Positions 1 to 6,536 of a stretch of 13,772 bases of DNA are shown piece by piece (within the stretch, counting starts at the first letter, position 1; each line of letters begins with the position of its first letter). The DNA is taken from positions 1-13,772 of the forward strand of contig RFFQ01000139.1 of NCBI GenBank assembly GCA_003697105.1. Direction: 5' to 3'. The notes under the pieces were generated by a model. It saw only the letters and a program-made list of their open reading frames with translations, was not told the origin of the DNA and did not search any database. The position numbers and the translations under genes are program-made. Source of the stretch: Gemmatimonadota bacterium. GTDB taxonomy: Bacteria > 4572-55 > J002.

Positions 1-77
1 TCGAGCGATTTATCAAAGAACAGGGCATCAGCCCAGACGAATGGGCTGATATTATGGAATACATAAAGCTAGGCTGA
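1..77 (+). CDS. 3' end of an unidentified plus-strand gene (partial)
   Basis: The third forward frame is open from the window edge to a TGA at 75-77. It gives about 24 residues ending in DEWADIMEYIKLG, which reads like the amphipathic helical C-terminus of a real protein rather than random translation. The gene begins outside the window. It converges with the minus-strand gene whose stop is at 189. The fragment is too short to assign a family. An imperfect hairpin follows the stop (about 73-98, six outer pairs, one mismatch, four inner pairs), but it has no T-run. Confidence 0.5.
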   Translation, partial: ERFIKEQGISPDEWADIMEYIKLG

Positions 78-120
78 AGACTTCTGCGGAGACTTCAGAT
101 CAATTTAACCCGAGTTTGTC

Positions 121-160
121 AACAGAAAAAAAAGGGTGACTGCCGTATGGCAATCACCCT
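121..160 (-). terminator. Rho-independent terminator of the exported-protein gene
   Basis: On the minus strand, 160-149 (AGGGTGATTGCC) pairs with 144-133 (GGCAGTCACCCT) around a 4-nt loop. This is a 12-bp stem with one G-U pair. A run of eight T residues (133-126) follows directly. The hairpin lies about 30 nt beyond the stop codon at 189, the standard place for an intrinsic terminator. Confidence 0.9.
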
Positions 161-188
161 GAAACATTGCGAAATACCGCGTGATCTC

Positions 189-908
189 TTAATGGATACC
201 CACACCCAGAATCATCCGTAATTTGAATTCGGCGGCGCCTTCTTCAACATCACCGGCGGCAAAGGCGCTGCCAAGCGCCACCCACAACCCATCTTCACCG
301 TGGGAAATTGTCGGTCCCAGGTAGGTTGCGTCTTCACTGGTTTGCAGTTCCATCCCTACCGCCAGTAATTTAGTAGGATGGTAGGAGATTCCGGCGTTCA
401 ACTTGGTTTCGGTTTCCCATTCACTATCTTCCCATTCGGCTTCAAAAACAGGGTTCAGGGCGATGTTCCAGCGATCAAAATCGCGAGCTAGGATCAATTT
501 TCCTTCTAGTTCATGCTCATGAAAATCGGATTTACCTTTATATTCGGCATAAAGTTGGGGGTCTATGAACCATTTTCCCCGTTCACCTAACCGGTACCGG
601 CAACGCAATTTATAACCATTGTATTTAAGGGCGTCATCGGGTGCTTGCTTAAAAACTTGATAAATCGCAACATCAAACCGCTCATTCATCCCTATTTCGA
701 CCTCAAATTGATGTTCTGTAGTTGTGGTACCTTCTGGTTGGTCAAGATTAGGTGTGGTGGTGGTATAATAGTGTTCCAGTTCAGCGTGTCCGGGTTCGGT
801 ACTGATATACGGGTATGTCCAGACATAAGACCGCTGATCCGCATGTACCCAATTTAGACTGATCAACAATAGGGCACAACTCCAACAAATAATTAAGCTA
901 CGACGCAT
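189..908 (-). CDS. Exported beta-strand-rich protein, probably outer-membrane barrel
   Basis: The 239-aa product starts with a classical signal peptide: MRR, a hydrophobic core (about residues 5-18), then VHA before D24 as a likely signal peptidase I site. The mature part is full of alternating polar/hydrophobic stretches (for example FEVEIGMNERFDVAIYQV and LNAGISYHPTKLLAVGMEL) and ends in the strand-like LRMILGVGIH. That pattern fits a small outer-membrane beta-barrel or porin-like protein. A Thr-rich patch (YYTTTT, then GTTTTEH) lies near the N-terminus. I chose the ATG at 906-908 because a strong GGAGG (914-918) sits 5 nt upstream. A TTG at 918-920 would extend the frame by four codons but overlaps that ribosome site. 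The gene is monocistronic, with its own promoter and terminator. I do not recognise a specific family, and the substrate is unknown. Confidence 0.8.
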   Translation of the reverse strand: MRRSLIICWSCALLLISLNWVHADQRSYVWTYPYISTEPGHAELEHYYTTTTPNLDQPEGTTTTEHQFEVEIGMNERFDVAIYQVFKQAPDDALKYNGYKLRCRYRLGERGKWFIDPQLYAEYKGKSDFHEHELEGKLILARDFDRWNIALNPVFEAEWEDSEWETETKLNAGISYHPTKLLAVGMELQTSEDATYLGPTISHGEDGLWVALGSAFAAGDVEEGAAEFKLRMILGVGIH

Positions 909-972
909 CGCATCCTCCAAAATTAAGTATAGGTGATTGAACTATAGTTTTATTACTAAAACGAAGGTTGTG

Positions 973-1001
973 TATATAATATTCACTTTTCGGAATGTCA
1001 A
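973..1001 (-). promoter_or_regulatory. Sigma70-type promoter of the exported-protein gene
   Basis: The minus strand reads TTGACA (1001-996), a 17-bp spacer, then TATATA (978-973). The -35 is a perfect consensus, the -10 matches 4 of 6, and the spacing is ideal. Transcription would start near 966, leaving a leader of about 58 nt. The promoter begins just beyond the preceding terminator (1014-1050), so the two units are cleanly separated. Confidence 0.75.
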
Positions 1002-1013
1002 GATTTAAAAAGT

Positions 1014-1050
1014 AAAATCCCATCTTTTACTCAATAAAAGATGGGATTTT
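1014..1050. terminator. Perfect 16-bp hairpin terminator after the nifJ unit
   Basis: Positions 1014-1029 and 1035-1050 are perfect reverse complements (16 bp) around a 5-nt loop. The stem has A/T-rich outer ends (AAAA/TTTT) and a CCCATC/GATGGG core, so it can work in both directions. On the minus strand the T-rich tail continues past the stem. It lies about 40 nt after the stop of the dihydroorotate-dehydrogenase-like gene and insulates that operon from the next gene. Confidence 0.92.
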
Positions 1051-1091
1051 CGCTCTATTTTTCAGCCGCTATCGCTTATTGTCTCTTGCTT

Positions 1092-2099
1092 TTAGATATA
1101 GGCATATTCTTTACGGTAATAAGTAAGGGCTTTCATATACTGGGCTCTTTCGTATCCGGTGGGGTCTTCGCAGTGGATTTGGCTCATGCTACCTTGCATT
1201 TGTTGCACGGATTCATACTCATATTCCAGTAACCATTTGGTTAGGTCTTGTTCCACGCGGCGGATATGTCCGATGCCATTACGAAGTAACGCAGAACACA
1301 TTTGGGTCACTTTCGCCCCTGCCATCAGCATTTTGATGACATCTTTTGCGCTGTGAATCCCGCTAGTGGCGGCTAAATCGGCATTGATCCGACCGTATAA
1401 GATAGCGATCCAGCGTAAGGGAAGGCGCAACGCATGGGGAGTACTCAGAATCACATGGGGGGTGATTTCCAATTCTTCCAGATCGATATCCGGCTGGTAA
1501 AAGCGGTTGAACAGGACGAGTCCGTCTGCTCCGGCATCTGCCAGTTTTTTGCTCATATTGGCGATGTTGCTAAAAAACGGTGATAACTTCACGGAAACAG
1601 GAATCGAGACGACACTTTTGACATTTTGCAAAATATCCACGTAGGTTTTTTCCACTTCTGTACCATTCAGATTCACATCGGTGGGGATGTAGTAAATGTT
1701 GAGTTCTAGGGCATCGGCACCGGCTTGTTGCATTTTGCGGGCAAATTCGGTCCAGCCTCCAATTGTGGAGCCGTTCAAGCTGGCGATAATCGGGATATCA
1801 ACCGCCTCCTTCGCTTTGCGGATATGCTCCAGATATTCTTCCGGCCCCATCCGATATTCTTCCGGTTCAGGAAAATATGTTAGTGCTTCAGCGAAGCTTT
1901 CCGTGCCAAAGGTCGTATGAAAGTGCAAATCCTGTGCTTCCATCCGCAGTTGTTCTTCAAACAGGGAATAGAGGACGACAGCAGAAGCGCCGGCATCTTC
2001 CATCTGCTTGATCGAATCCACATGTTCCGAAAGGGGAGAGGCTGAGGGTACAAGGGGTGTACGCAACTTCAAGCCTAAATAGGTGGTACTCAAATCCAT
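1092..2099 (-). CDS. Dihydroorotate dehydrogenase-like flavoprotein
   Basis: This 335-aa protein has a TIM-barrel flavoprotein pattern related to PyrD: an N-terminal [17 protein letters not shown] segment, AGADALELN (about 126-134), a conserved lysine in SVKLSPFF (K171), [12 protein letters not shown] (189-200) and SGIHSAKD (246-253) where PyrD has its phosphate/FMN loop. True class 1 dihydroorotate dehydrogenases carry a catalytic Cys or Ser in an NxSCPN-like loop. Here the matching place reads NIYYIP (134-139) with neither residue, so a role in pyrimidine synthesis is doubtful. Relatives of this kind are known next to nifJ in various bacteria. Here the gene follows nifJ by 72 nt with a good AGGAG ribosome site, so it is probably co-transcribed. 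Inference: an FMN enzyme linked to pyruvate:ferredoxin oxidoreductase metabolism. The real substrate is unknown. The C-terminus carries an unremarkable charged tail. Confidence 0.85.
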   Translation of the reverse strand: MDLSTTYLGLKLRTPLVPSASPLSEHVDSIKQMEDAGASAVVLYSLFEEQLRMEAQDLHFHTTFGTESFAEALTYFPEPEEYRMGPEEYLEHIRKAKEAVDIPIIASLNGSTIGGWTEFARKMQQAGADALELNIYYIPTDVNLNGTEVEKTYVDILQNVKSVVSIPVSVKLSPFFSNIANMSKKLADAGADGLVLFNRFYQPDIDLEELEITPHVILSTPHALRLPLRWIAILYGRINADLAATSGIHSAKDVIKMLMAGAKVTQMCSALLRNGIGHIRRVEQDLTKWLLEYEYESVQQMQGSMSQIHCEDPTGYERAQYMKALTYYRKEYAYI

Positions 2100-2124
2100 G
2101 ATCGTTCTCCTTCAAAGTTCAATT

Positions 2125-2157
2125 TCGGGGGTCAAAGACCTTTTGTTCGACCCCCGA
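2125..2157 (-). other. Intercistronic GC-rich hairpin between nifJ and the PyrD-like gene
   Basis: TCGGGGGTC (2125-2133) is perfectly complementary to GACCCCCGA (2149-2157), giving a 9-bp GC-rich stem with a 15-nt loop. No T-run follows on the minus strand, so it is not a typical terminator. It sits 15 nt past the nifJ stop and just before the ribosome site of the next gene. It could protect the upstream mRNA end or lower expression of the downstream gene (inference). Confidence 0.6.
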
Positions 2158-2171
2158 GTTGGGTTCGGAAA

Positions 2172-5100
2172 TTATTTGTCCGTTGGATGGTTTGAGGATC
2201 GGGACGCAAGATACTCATAGTGTTTCCAGCGCCGGTCCACATCCGCTTGTGCCAGTTTGAATAAGCGTTCGGCGATGTCAGGTTTACTCTTGGTGAGCAT
2301 TCGGAACCGATTTTCCATATTCAGATATTCAATAACGGCTTTCTTCGGTGCTTTGGAATCCAAACTCAAGGGATTTTCTCCTGCTTCGGCCCGGAGCGGG
2401 TTGTAGCGATACAACAACCACTGACCCGTATTGACCGCCATTTTTTGATTCTCCATTGCTTTTGCCATATTGATTCCATGTGCAATACAATGGCTGTAAG
2501 CGATGATCAACGAGGGTCCTTGGTATGCTTCGGCTTCGATAAAGGCACGCAAGGTGTGCATATCCCGCGCCCCCATTGCCACACTCGCGACATAGACATT
2601 GCCGTAGCTCATCGCCATCAGACCGAGGTCTTTTTTACCGGCTGGGCGTCCGGCAGCGGAGAATTTGGCAATAGCACCGCGTGGAGTGGCTTTAGAGGTT
2701 TGCCCACCGGTATTGGAGTAAACTTCGGTATCCAGTACGAGGATATTTACATCACGTCCGCTTGCCAGCACATGATCCAAGCCGCCATAACCGATGTCGT
2801 ATGCCCATCCATCACCACCGATGATCCAAACGCTTTGTTTAACCAGATTATCTGCCAGAGTAAGCAACTGTTTGGCATCGATAGTGTCCAAATCGCGAAG
2901 TTTTTGCTTGAGGAGGGCAACTCGTTCCCGTTGCTCATAAATACCGGCTTCGTCTCGTTGATCGGCAGTTAAAAGGGCAGTTGCCAGATCGTCGCCAATA
3001 GTACCGGCGAGTTTCTGGACTAACTCTCGGGCGTATTCTTGTTTTTTATCGATCGCGAGGCGGATTCCCAGCCCAAATTCGGCATTGTCTTCAAAGAGGG
3101 AGTTTGACCATGCGGGACCGCGTCCTTCTCTATTTTTTGTCCAGGGTGTTGTGGGTAAATTTCCGCCATAGATGGAGGAACAGCCCGTGGCATTGGCAAC
3201 CACCATCCGGTCTCCAAATAATTGGGTCGCAAGCTTGACATAGGGGGTTTCCCCACAGCCGGCACATGCTCCCGAAAACTCGAACAACGGGAGTTGTAAT
3301 TGTTGTTGCGGTAGCTTGGTAACCTCAATATTCCGCCGGTCAACTTCTGGGAGAGAGAGGAAGAACTCCCAATTTTCTCGCTCGGTGTCGCGTAGCGGGG
3401 GTTGGGGTGCCATGTTGATCGCTTTGAGCCGTGTTTGGGTCTTGTTCTTTGCCGGGCAAACTTCAACGCATAGCTCACAACCGGTACAATCTTCCGGAGC
3501 GACTTGTAGGGTGTATTTCATCCCCGACCACGCTTTGTCACGGGCGTCTGTGGATTTAAATGTTGCCGGGGCATCTTTCAAGAGATCGGGGTCGTACACT
3601 TTCTGGCGAATCACTCCGTGCGGGCAGACCAAGGAACACTTGCCACATTGGATACACACGTCGGGGTCCCAAACGGGAATTTCCAGCGCAATATTGCGTT
3701 TTTCCCACTGGGTTGTGCCGGTTGGGTATGTACCATCTTCTGGAAAACAACTGACCGGTAGATCATCACCCTGCCCCGCCATAATTTTAGCGAGAACATT
3801 GCGGACGAATTCCGGCGCACGTTCCGAGACCGTTGGCGGCTGTTCGCGGCGGCTGGTGACTGCACCCGGAATTTCGACTTCGTGCAGGTGTGCCAGCGCT
3901 TGGTCCACCGCATTGATATTCATCTGAACAATATGATCTCCTTTTCGTCCGTAAGTCTTCTTGATGGCGTCTTTAATGGCGCGAATTGCTTCTTCTTTGG
4001 GTAGCACGCTGGAAATCGCAAAAAAGCAGGTTTGCATCACGGTGTTAATACGGTTGCCCATGCCGGCATTTTTAGCGACATCATAGGCATCAATCACATA
4101 CAGTTTAATTTGTTTCTCGATAATCTGTTCTTGATAGTTCCGGGGTAGCGTATCCCAGACCTCATCCACACCGGCTTGCGTGTTTAGGAGAAATGTACCA
4201 CCGGGAACAAGTGATTTTAGCATATCATAGCGCTCTAGAAAAACTGTTTGATGACACGCCACAAAATTTGCTTTGCTGATTAAATAAGAAGACCGGATAG
4301 GCTCGGGTCCAAAGCGCAAGTGTGAAACCGTCACCGCGCCCGCTTTTTTGGAATCATAGACAAAATAGCCTTGGGCGTAGTTATCGGTATTTTCCCCGAT
4401 GATCTTGATCGAATTTTTGTTGGCGCCAACCGTACCATCAGACCCCAAACCATAAAAGAGCGCCCGTACCACATTATCGGATTCGGTGGAAAATTCGGGA
4501 TCGTAATCAAGACTGGTATGGGTTACATCATCGTTGATGCCAATGGTGAAATGATTTTTGGGGATGTCTTTTTTCAGTTCGTCGTAAATTCCCTTCACCA
4601 TTGCTGGGGTGAATTCCTTGGAAGACAAGCCGTACCGTCCTCCGATAACCTTTGGCAAGGCGTCGAATTTCGCCCCGCCATTGTTCATGCTCTCGTACAG
4701 CGCATTCACCGTATCCTGATAGAGGGGTTCCCCTAGGCTACCCGGCTCTTTGGTGCGGTCTAACACGGCGATGGCTTTTGCCGATGCCGGAAGGGCTTTG
4801 ATAAATTGTTCCATACTAAACGGACGATACAGCCGGACTTTCAGCAAACCCACACTTTCGCCTTTATCATTGAGATAATCCACCGTTTCATGAATGGCTT
4901 CACTACCCGATCCCATGCAAACAATAACTCGATCCGCATCTGGTGCGCCGACATAATCAAATAGATGGTATTGGCGCCCAACCAACTGGGCGAACTTATC
5001 CATTGCGTCCTGCATAATCGTCGGAGCCTTTTGATAATACGGATTGACGGTTTCCCGCGCTTGGAAAAAGACATCCGGATTTTGGGCCGTACCGCGTAAT

Positions 5101-5741
5101 ACCGGATTCTCTGGATTGAGACACCGTTGCCGGTGCTCGAAGACCAATTGGTCATCGATCATCGTCCGCATATCGTCTTCCGTCAATTGCTCAATTTTGG
5201 AAACCTCATGCGATACCCGAAAGCCTTCAAAGAAGTGAACAAACGGTATTCGAGCTTTCAGTGCCGCCGCTTGCGAAATCAGTGCAAAGTCCATCGCTTC
5301 CTGTACGGACCCGGAAGCAAGCAAGCCAAAGCCGGTTGCACGCGTCGCCATCACATCGCTATGGTCTCCAAAAATAGAGAGTGCCTGCGCCGCGATAGAG
5401 CGGGCTGACACATGAAATACCGTCGGCGTCAATTCTCCAGCGATTTTATACATGTTTGGAATCATCAATAGGAGACCTTGCGAAGCGGTAAAGGTGGTTG
5501 TTAGCGCCCCACCCTGTAGAGCACCGTGAACCGCGCCGGAGGCACCACCCTCGCTCTGCATTTCCACTACGGTTGGAACCGTGCCCCAGATATTGGGGAC
5601 ATTTTCCGAAGCCCACTGGTCTGCCCACTCCCCCATCGGTGAAGAGGGGGTAATCGGATAAATGGCAATGACTTCGTTGATGCGGTGTGCCACATACGCC
5701 ACCGCTTCATTGCCATCCAGAGTGATAAATTGTCGTTGCAT
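2172..5741 (-). CDS. nifJ: Pyruvate:ferredoxin (flavodoxin) oxidoreductase
   Basis: This 1189-aa one-chain enzyme is of normal length. It oxidises pyruvate and CoA to acetyl-CoA and CO2 and passes electrons to ferredoxin or flavodoxin in the cytoplasm. The N-terminal domain holds YPITPSSPMGEWADQWA (T31) and VEMQSEGGASGA (E64), with R114 in VSARS; all three match catalytic residues of the characterised Desulfovibrio enzyme. A two-[4Fe-4S] ferredoxin insert carries C696/699/702/706 and C752/755/758/762. The thiamine diphosphate domain has GDGWAYDIGYGG (976-987) and EVYSNTGGQ (1006-1014). The proximal cluster cysteines C826, C829, C854 and C1085 are present. All expected functional residues are therefore intact. 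The start ATG follows GGGGAG at good spacing. It is the first gene of a two-gene unit and reads away from the hyp operon terminator. Its reduced ferredoxin is a natural partner for the hydrogenase that the neighbouring genes mature (inference). Confidence 0.97.
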   Translation of the reverse strand: MQRQFITLDGNEAVAYVAHRINEVIAIYPITPSSPMGEWADQWASENVPNIWGTVPTVVEMQSEGGASGAVHGALQGGALTTTFTASQGLLLMIPNMYKIAGELTPTVFHVSARSIAAQALSIFGDHSDVMATRATGFGLLASGSVQEAMDFALISQAAALKARIPFVHFFEGFRVSHEVSKIEQLTEDDMRTMIDDQLVFEHRQRCLNPENPVLRGTAQNPDVFFQARETVNPYYQKAPTIMQDAMDKFAQLVGRQYHLFDYVGAPDADRVIVCMGSGSEAIHETVDYLNDKGESVGLLKVRLYRPFSMEQFIKALPASAKAIAVLDRTKEPGSLGEPLYQDTVNALYESMNNGGAKFDALPKVIGGRYGLSSKEFTPAMVKGIYDELKKDIPKNHFTIGINDDVTHTSLDYDPEFSTESDNVVRALFYGLGSDGTVGANKNSIKIIGENTDNYAQGYFVYDSKKAGAVTVSHLRFGPEPIRSSYLISKANFVACHQTVFLERYDMLKSLVPGGTFLLNTQAGVDEVWDTLPRNYQEQIIEKQIKLYVIDAYDVAKNAGMGNRINTVMQTCFFAISSVLPKEEAIRAIKDAIKKTYGRKGDHIVQMNINAVDQALAHLHEVEIPGAVTSRREQPPTVSERAPEFVRNVLAKIMAGQGDDLPVSCFPEDGTYPTGTTQWEKRNIALEIPVWDPDVCIQCGKCSLVCPHGVIRQKVYDPDLLKDAPATFKSTDARDKAWSGMKYTLQVAPEDCTGCELCVEVCPAKNKTQTRLKAINMAPQPPLRDTERENWEFFLSLPEVDRRNIEVTKLPQQQLQLPLFEFSGACAGCGETPYVKLATQLFGDRMVVANATGCSSIYGGNLPTTPWTKNREGRGPAWSNSLFEDNAEFGLGIRLAIDKKQEYARELVQKLAGTIGDDLATALLTADQRDEAGIYEQRERVALLKQKLRDLDTIDAKQLLTLADNLVKQSVWIIGGDGWAYDIGYGGLDHVLASGRDVNILVLDTEVYSNTGGQTSKATPRGAIAKFSAAGRPAGKKDLGLMAMSYGNVYVASVAMGARDMHTLRAFIEAEAYQGPSLIIAYSHCIAHGINMAKAMENQKMAVNTGQWLLYRYNPLRAEAGENPLSLDSKAPKKAVIEYLNMENRFRMLTKSKPDIAERLFKLAQADVDRRWKHYEYLASRSSNHPTDK

Positions 5742-5835
5742 ATTTCTCCCCTTTCGAGAGTGAAAACCTATGAATGATAACAGATTATTCAGTCAATATT
5801 GATTTTGATAAATTGAATTTAATACCTTTGACTCC

Positions 5836-5841
5836 ATTATA
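5836..5841 (-). promoter_or_regulatory. Possible -10 element for nifJ
   Basis: A perfect TATAAT on the minus strand (5841-5836) lies 95 bp before the nifJ start, just past the T-run of the hyp terminator. No convincing -35 sits 16-18 bp upstream; that position reads AAAAGC inside the terminator stem. Another TTGACT at 5796-5791, beside the palindrome TCAATATTGA (5793-5802), has no good -10. An activator-dependent promoter is possible. This is a weak call. Confidence 0.3.
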
Positions 5842-5845
5842 CAAG

Positions 5846-5893
5846 TAAAAAATGAGGCGCTTTTATGTTTATTTCGGGAAAAATAAAAGCGCT
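5846..5893 (-). terminator. Terminator at the end of the hydrogenase maturation operon
   Basis: GCGCTTTTAT (5857-5866) and ATAAAAGCGC (5883-5892) are perfect complements (10 bp) around a 16-nt loop that can add three more A-T pairs. On the minus strand six T residues (5852-5847) follow shortly after the stem. It lies about 65 nt past the hypC stop and before the nifJ start, so it separates the two operons. Confidence 0.8.
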
Positions 5894-5956
5894 ATGTTCG
5901 TAGGTGTGTATATTAAGATGACGCCATGTAAAGATACGTGTAAGATCATACTTAGA

Positions 5957-6232
5957 TTAAGATGTGTCCGAAGCGTCACCACCGGTTTCAGTGAGTTCTG
6001 CCAACTCGCCCATTTCCCGCAGGTACTCAAATACCTGATTTGCTTCAGCTTCATCCACCACATTTAAGGCGAATCCCACATGTACCAGTACGTAATCCCC
6101 GATTTTGGCTTCCGGGACATACGCCAGATTGACTTCTTTCTGGATACCGCCAAAACTGACTTTACCGGTGCGCAATAGGGGGTCGCCGGTGTCTTGAATG
6201 GTGGTGATTTTACCGGGTACCGCTAAGCACAT
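5957..6232 (-). CDS. hypC: [NiFe]-hydrogenase maturation chaperone HypC
   Basis: The 91-aa product begins MCLAVPGKI, the family signature. C2 (after Met removal the N-terminal cysteine) binds the Fe(CN)2CO unit together with HypD and contacts the hydrogenase large-subunit precursor. The conserved histidine appears as H51 in VHVGFALN, and a helical tail VFEYLREMGELAEL follows. The last ten residues (TETGGDASDT...) are an acidic extension. The frame is open further upstream, but the ATG at 6230-6232 is chosen because MCLAVPG must be N-terminal and AGGAG sits just before it. This is the last gene of the operon, 73 nt after the small 71-aa gene. hypD, the obligate partner that usually follows hypC, is absent; a terminator comes next instead. 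Confidence 0.95.
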   Translation of the reverse strand: MCLAVPGKITTIQDTGDPLLRTGKVSFGGIQKEVNLAYVPEAKIGDYVLVHVGFALNVVDEAEANQVFEYLREMGELAELTETGGDASDTS

Positions 6233-6305
6233 AATTATTCTCCTGCATTGTTTTGATATAAAAAGTGAATCCACAGAACAATTTGAAGGGGGTCTTCCGT
6301 GGTGC

Positions 6306-6521
6306 TTAAATGGATTCAATTTCCTTCAGAATACCTTGAAGTGCCTCGATGATAGCTTCATTCCGGCAGATCATCTCTTCCTCGTTGCGGACATGTTCTG
6401 GGTTTTCGGTTTCACGGTCCAACTCTGTTTTAAATTTACGTACCAAATCTTGATGCATCGCAATATGTTTCTGAATAATGGATTTAACATGCTCTAAATC
6501 TGTTCGTAATTGGCGAGACAT
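6306..6521 (-). CDS. Small helical protein inside the hyp operon, unknown function
   Basis: This 71-aa protein lies between hypF (15-nt gap) and hypC (73-nt gap), behind a very strong AAGGAGG ribosome site, so it is very probably translated. It reads as two amphipathic helices. The first covers residues 4-36, with hydrophobic heptad positions L5, L9, V12, I16, L26 and F30, and with H19 and H23 occupying two of the core positions. A turn at N40-P41 follows, then a second helix (44-71) with M50, I57, L61, I64 and I68. A single C52 lies in the second helix. No signal peptide or membrane segment is visible. I do not recognise the family. Position suggests an accessory maturation role, such as a scaffold or metal binding through the H19-x3-H23 pair and C52, but that is only inference. 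Confidence 0.8.
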   Translation of the reverse strand: MSRQLRTDLEHVKSIIQKHIAMHQDLVRKFKTELDRETENPEHVRNEEEMICRNEAIIEALQGILKEIESI

Positions 6522-6536
6522 GTGCCCTCCTTTCCC

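Noticed and set aside
909-920. TTG start four codons upstream of the exported-protein ATG
   Set aside because: The TTG overlaps the GGAGG sequence that serves as the ribosome site for the ATG at 908.
3020-3927. Long open frames on both strands within nifJ
   Set aside because: They overlap the well-conserved ferredoxin and thiamine diphosphate domains of NifJ and show no protein-family motifs; they are shadows of the real frame.
6233-6319. Longer HypC start adding 29 residues
   Set aside because: HypC function needs Cys at position 2 (MCLAVPG), and AGGAG lies directly before that ATG. The extension overlaps the 3' end of the 71-aa gene.
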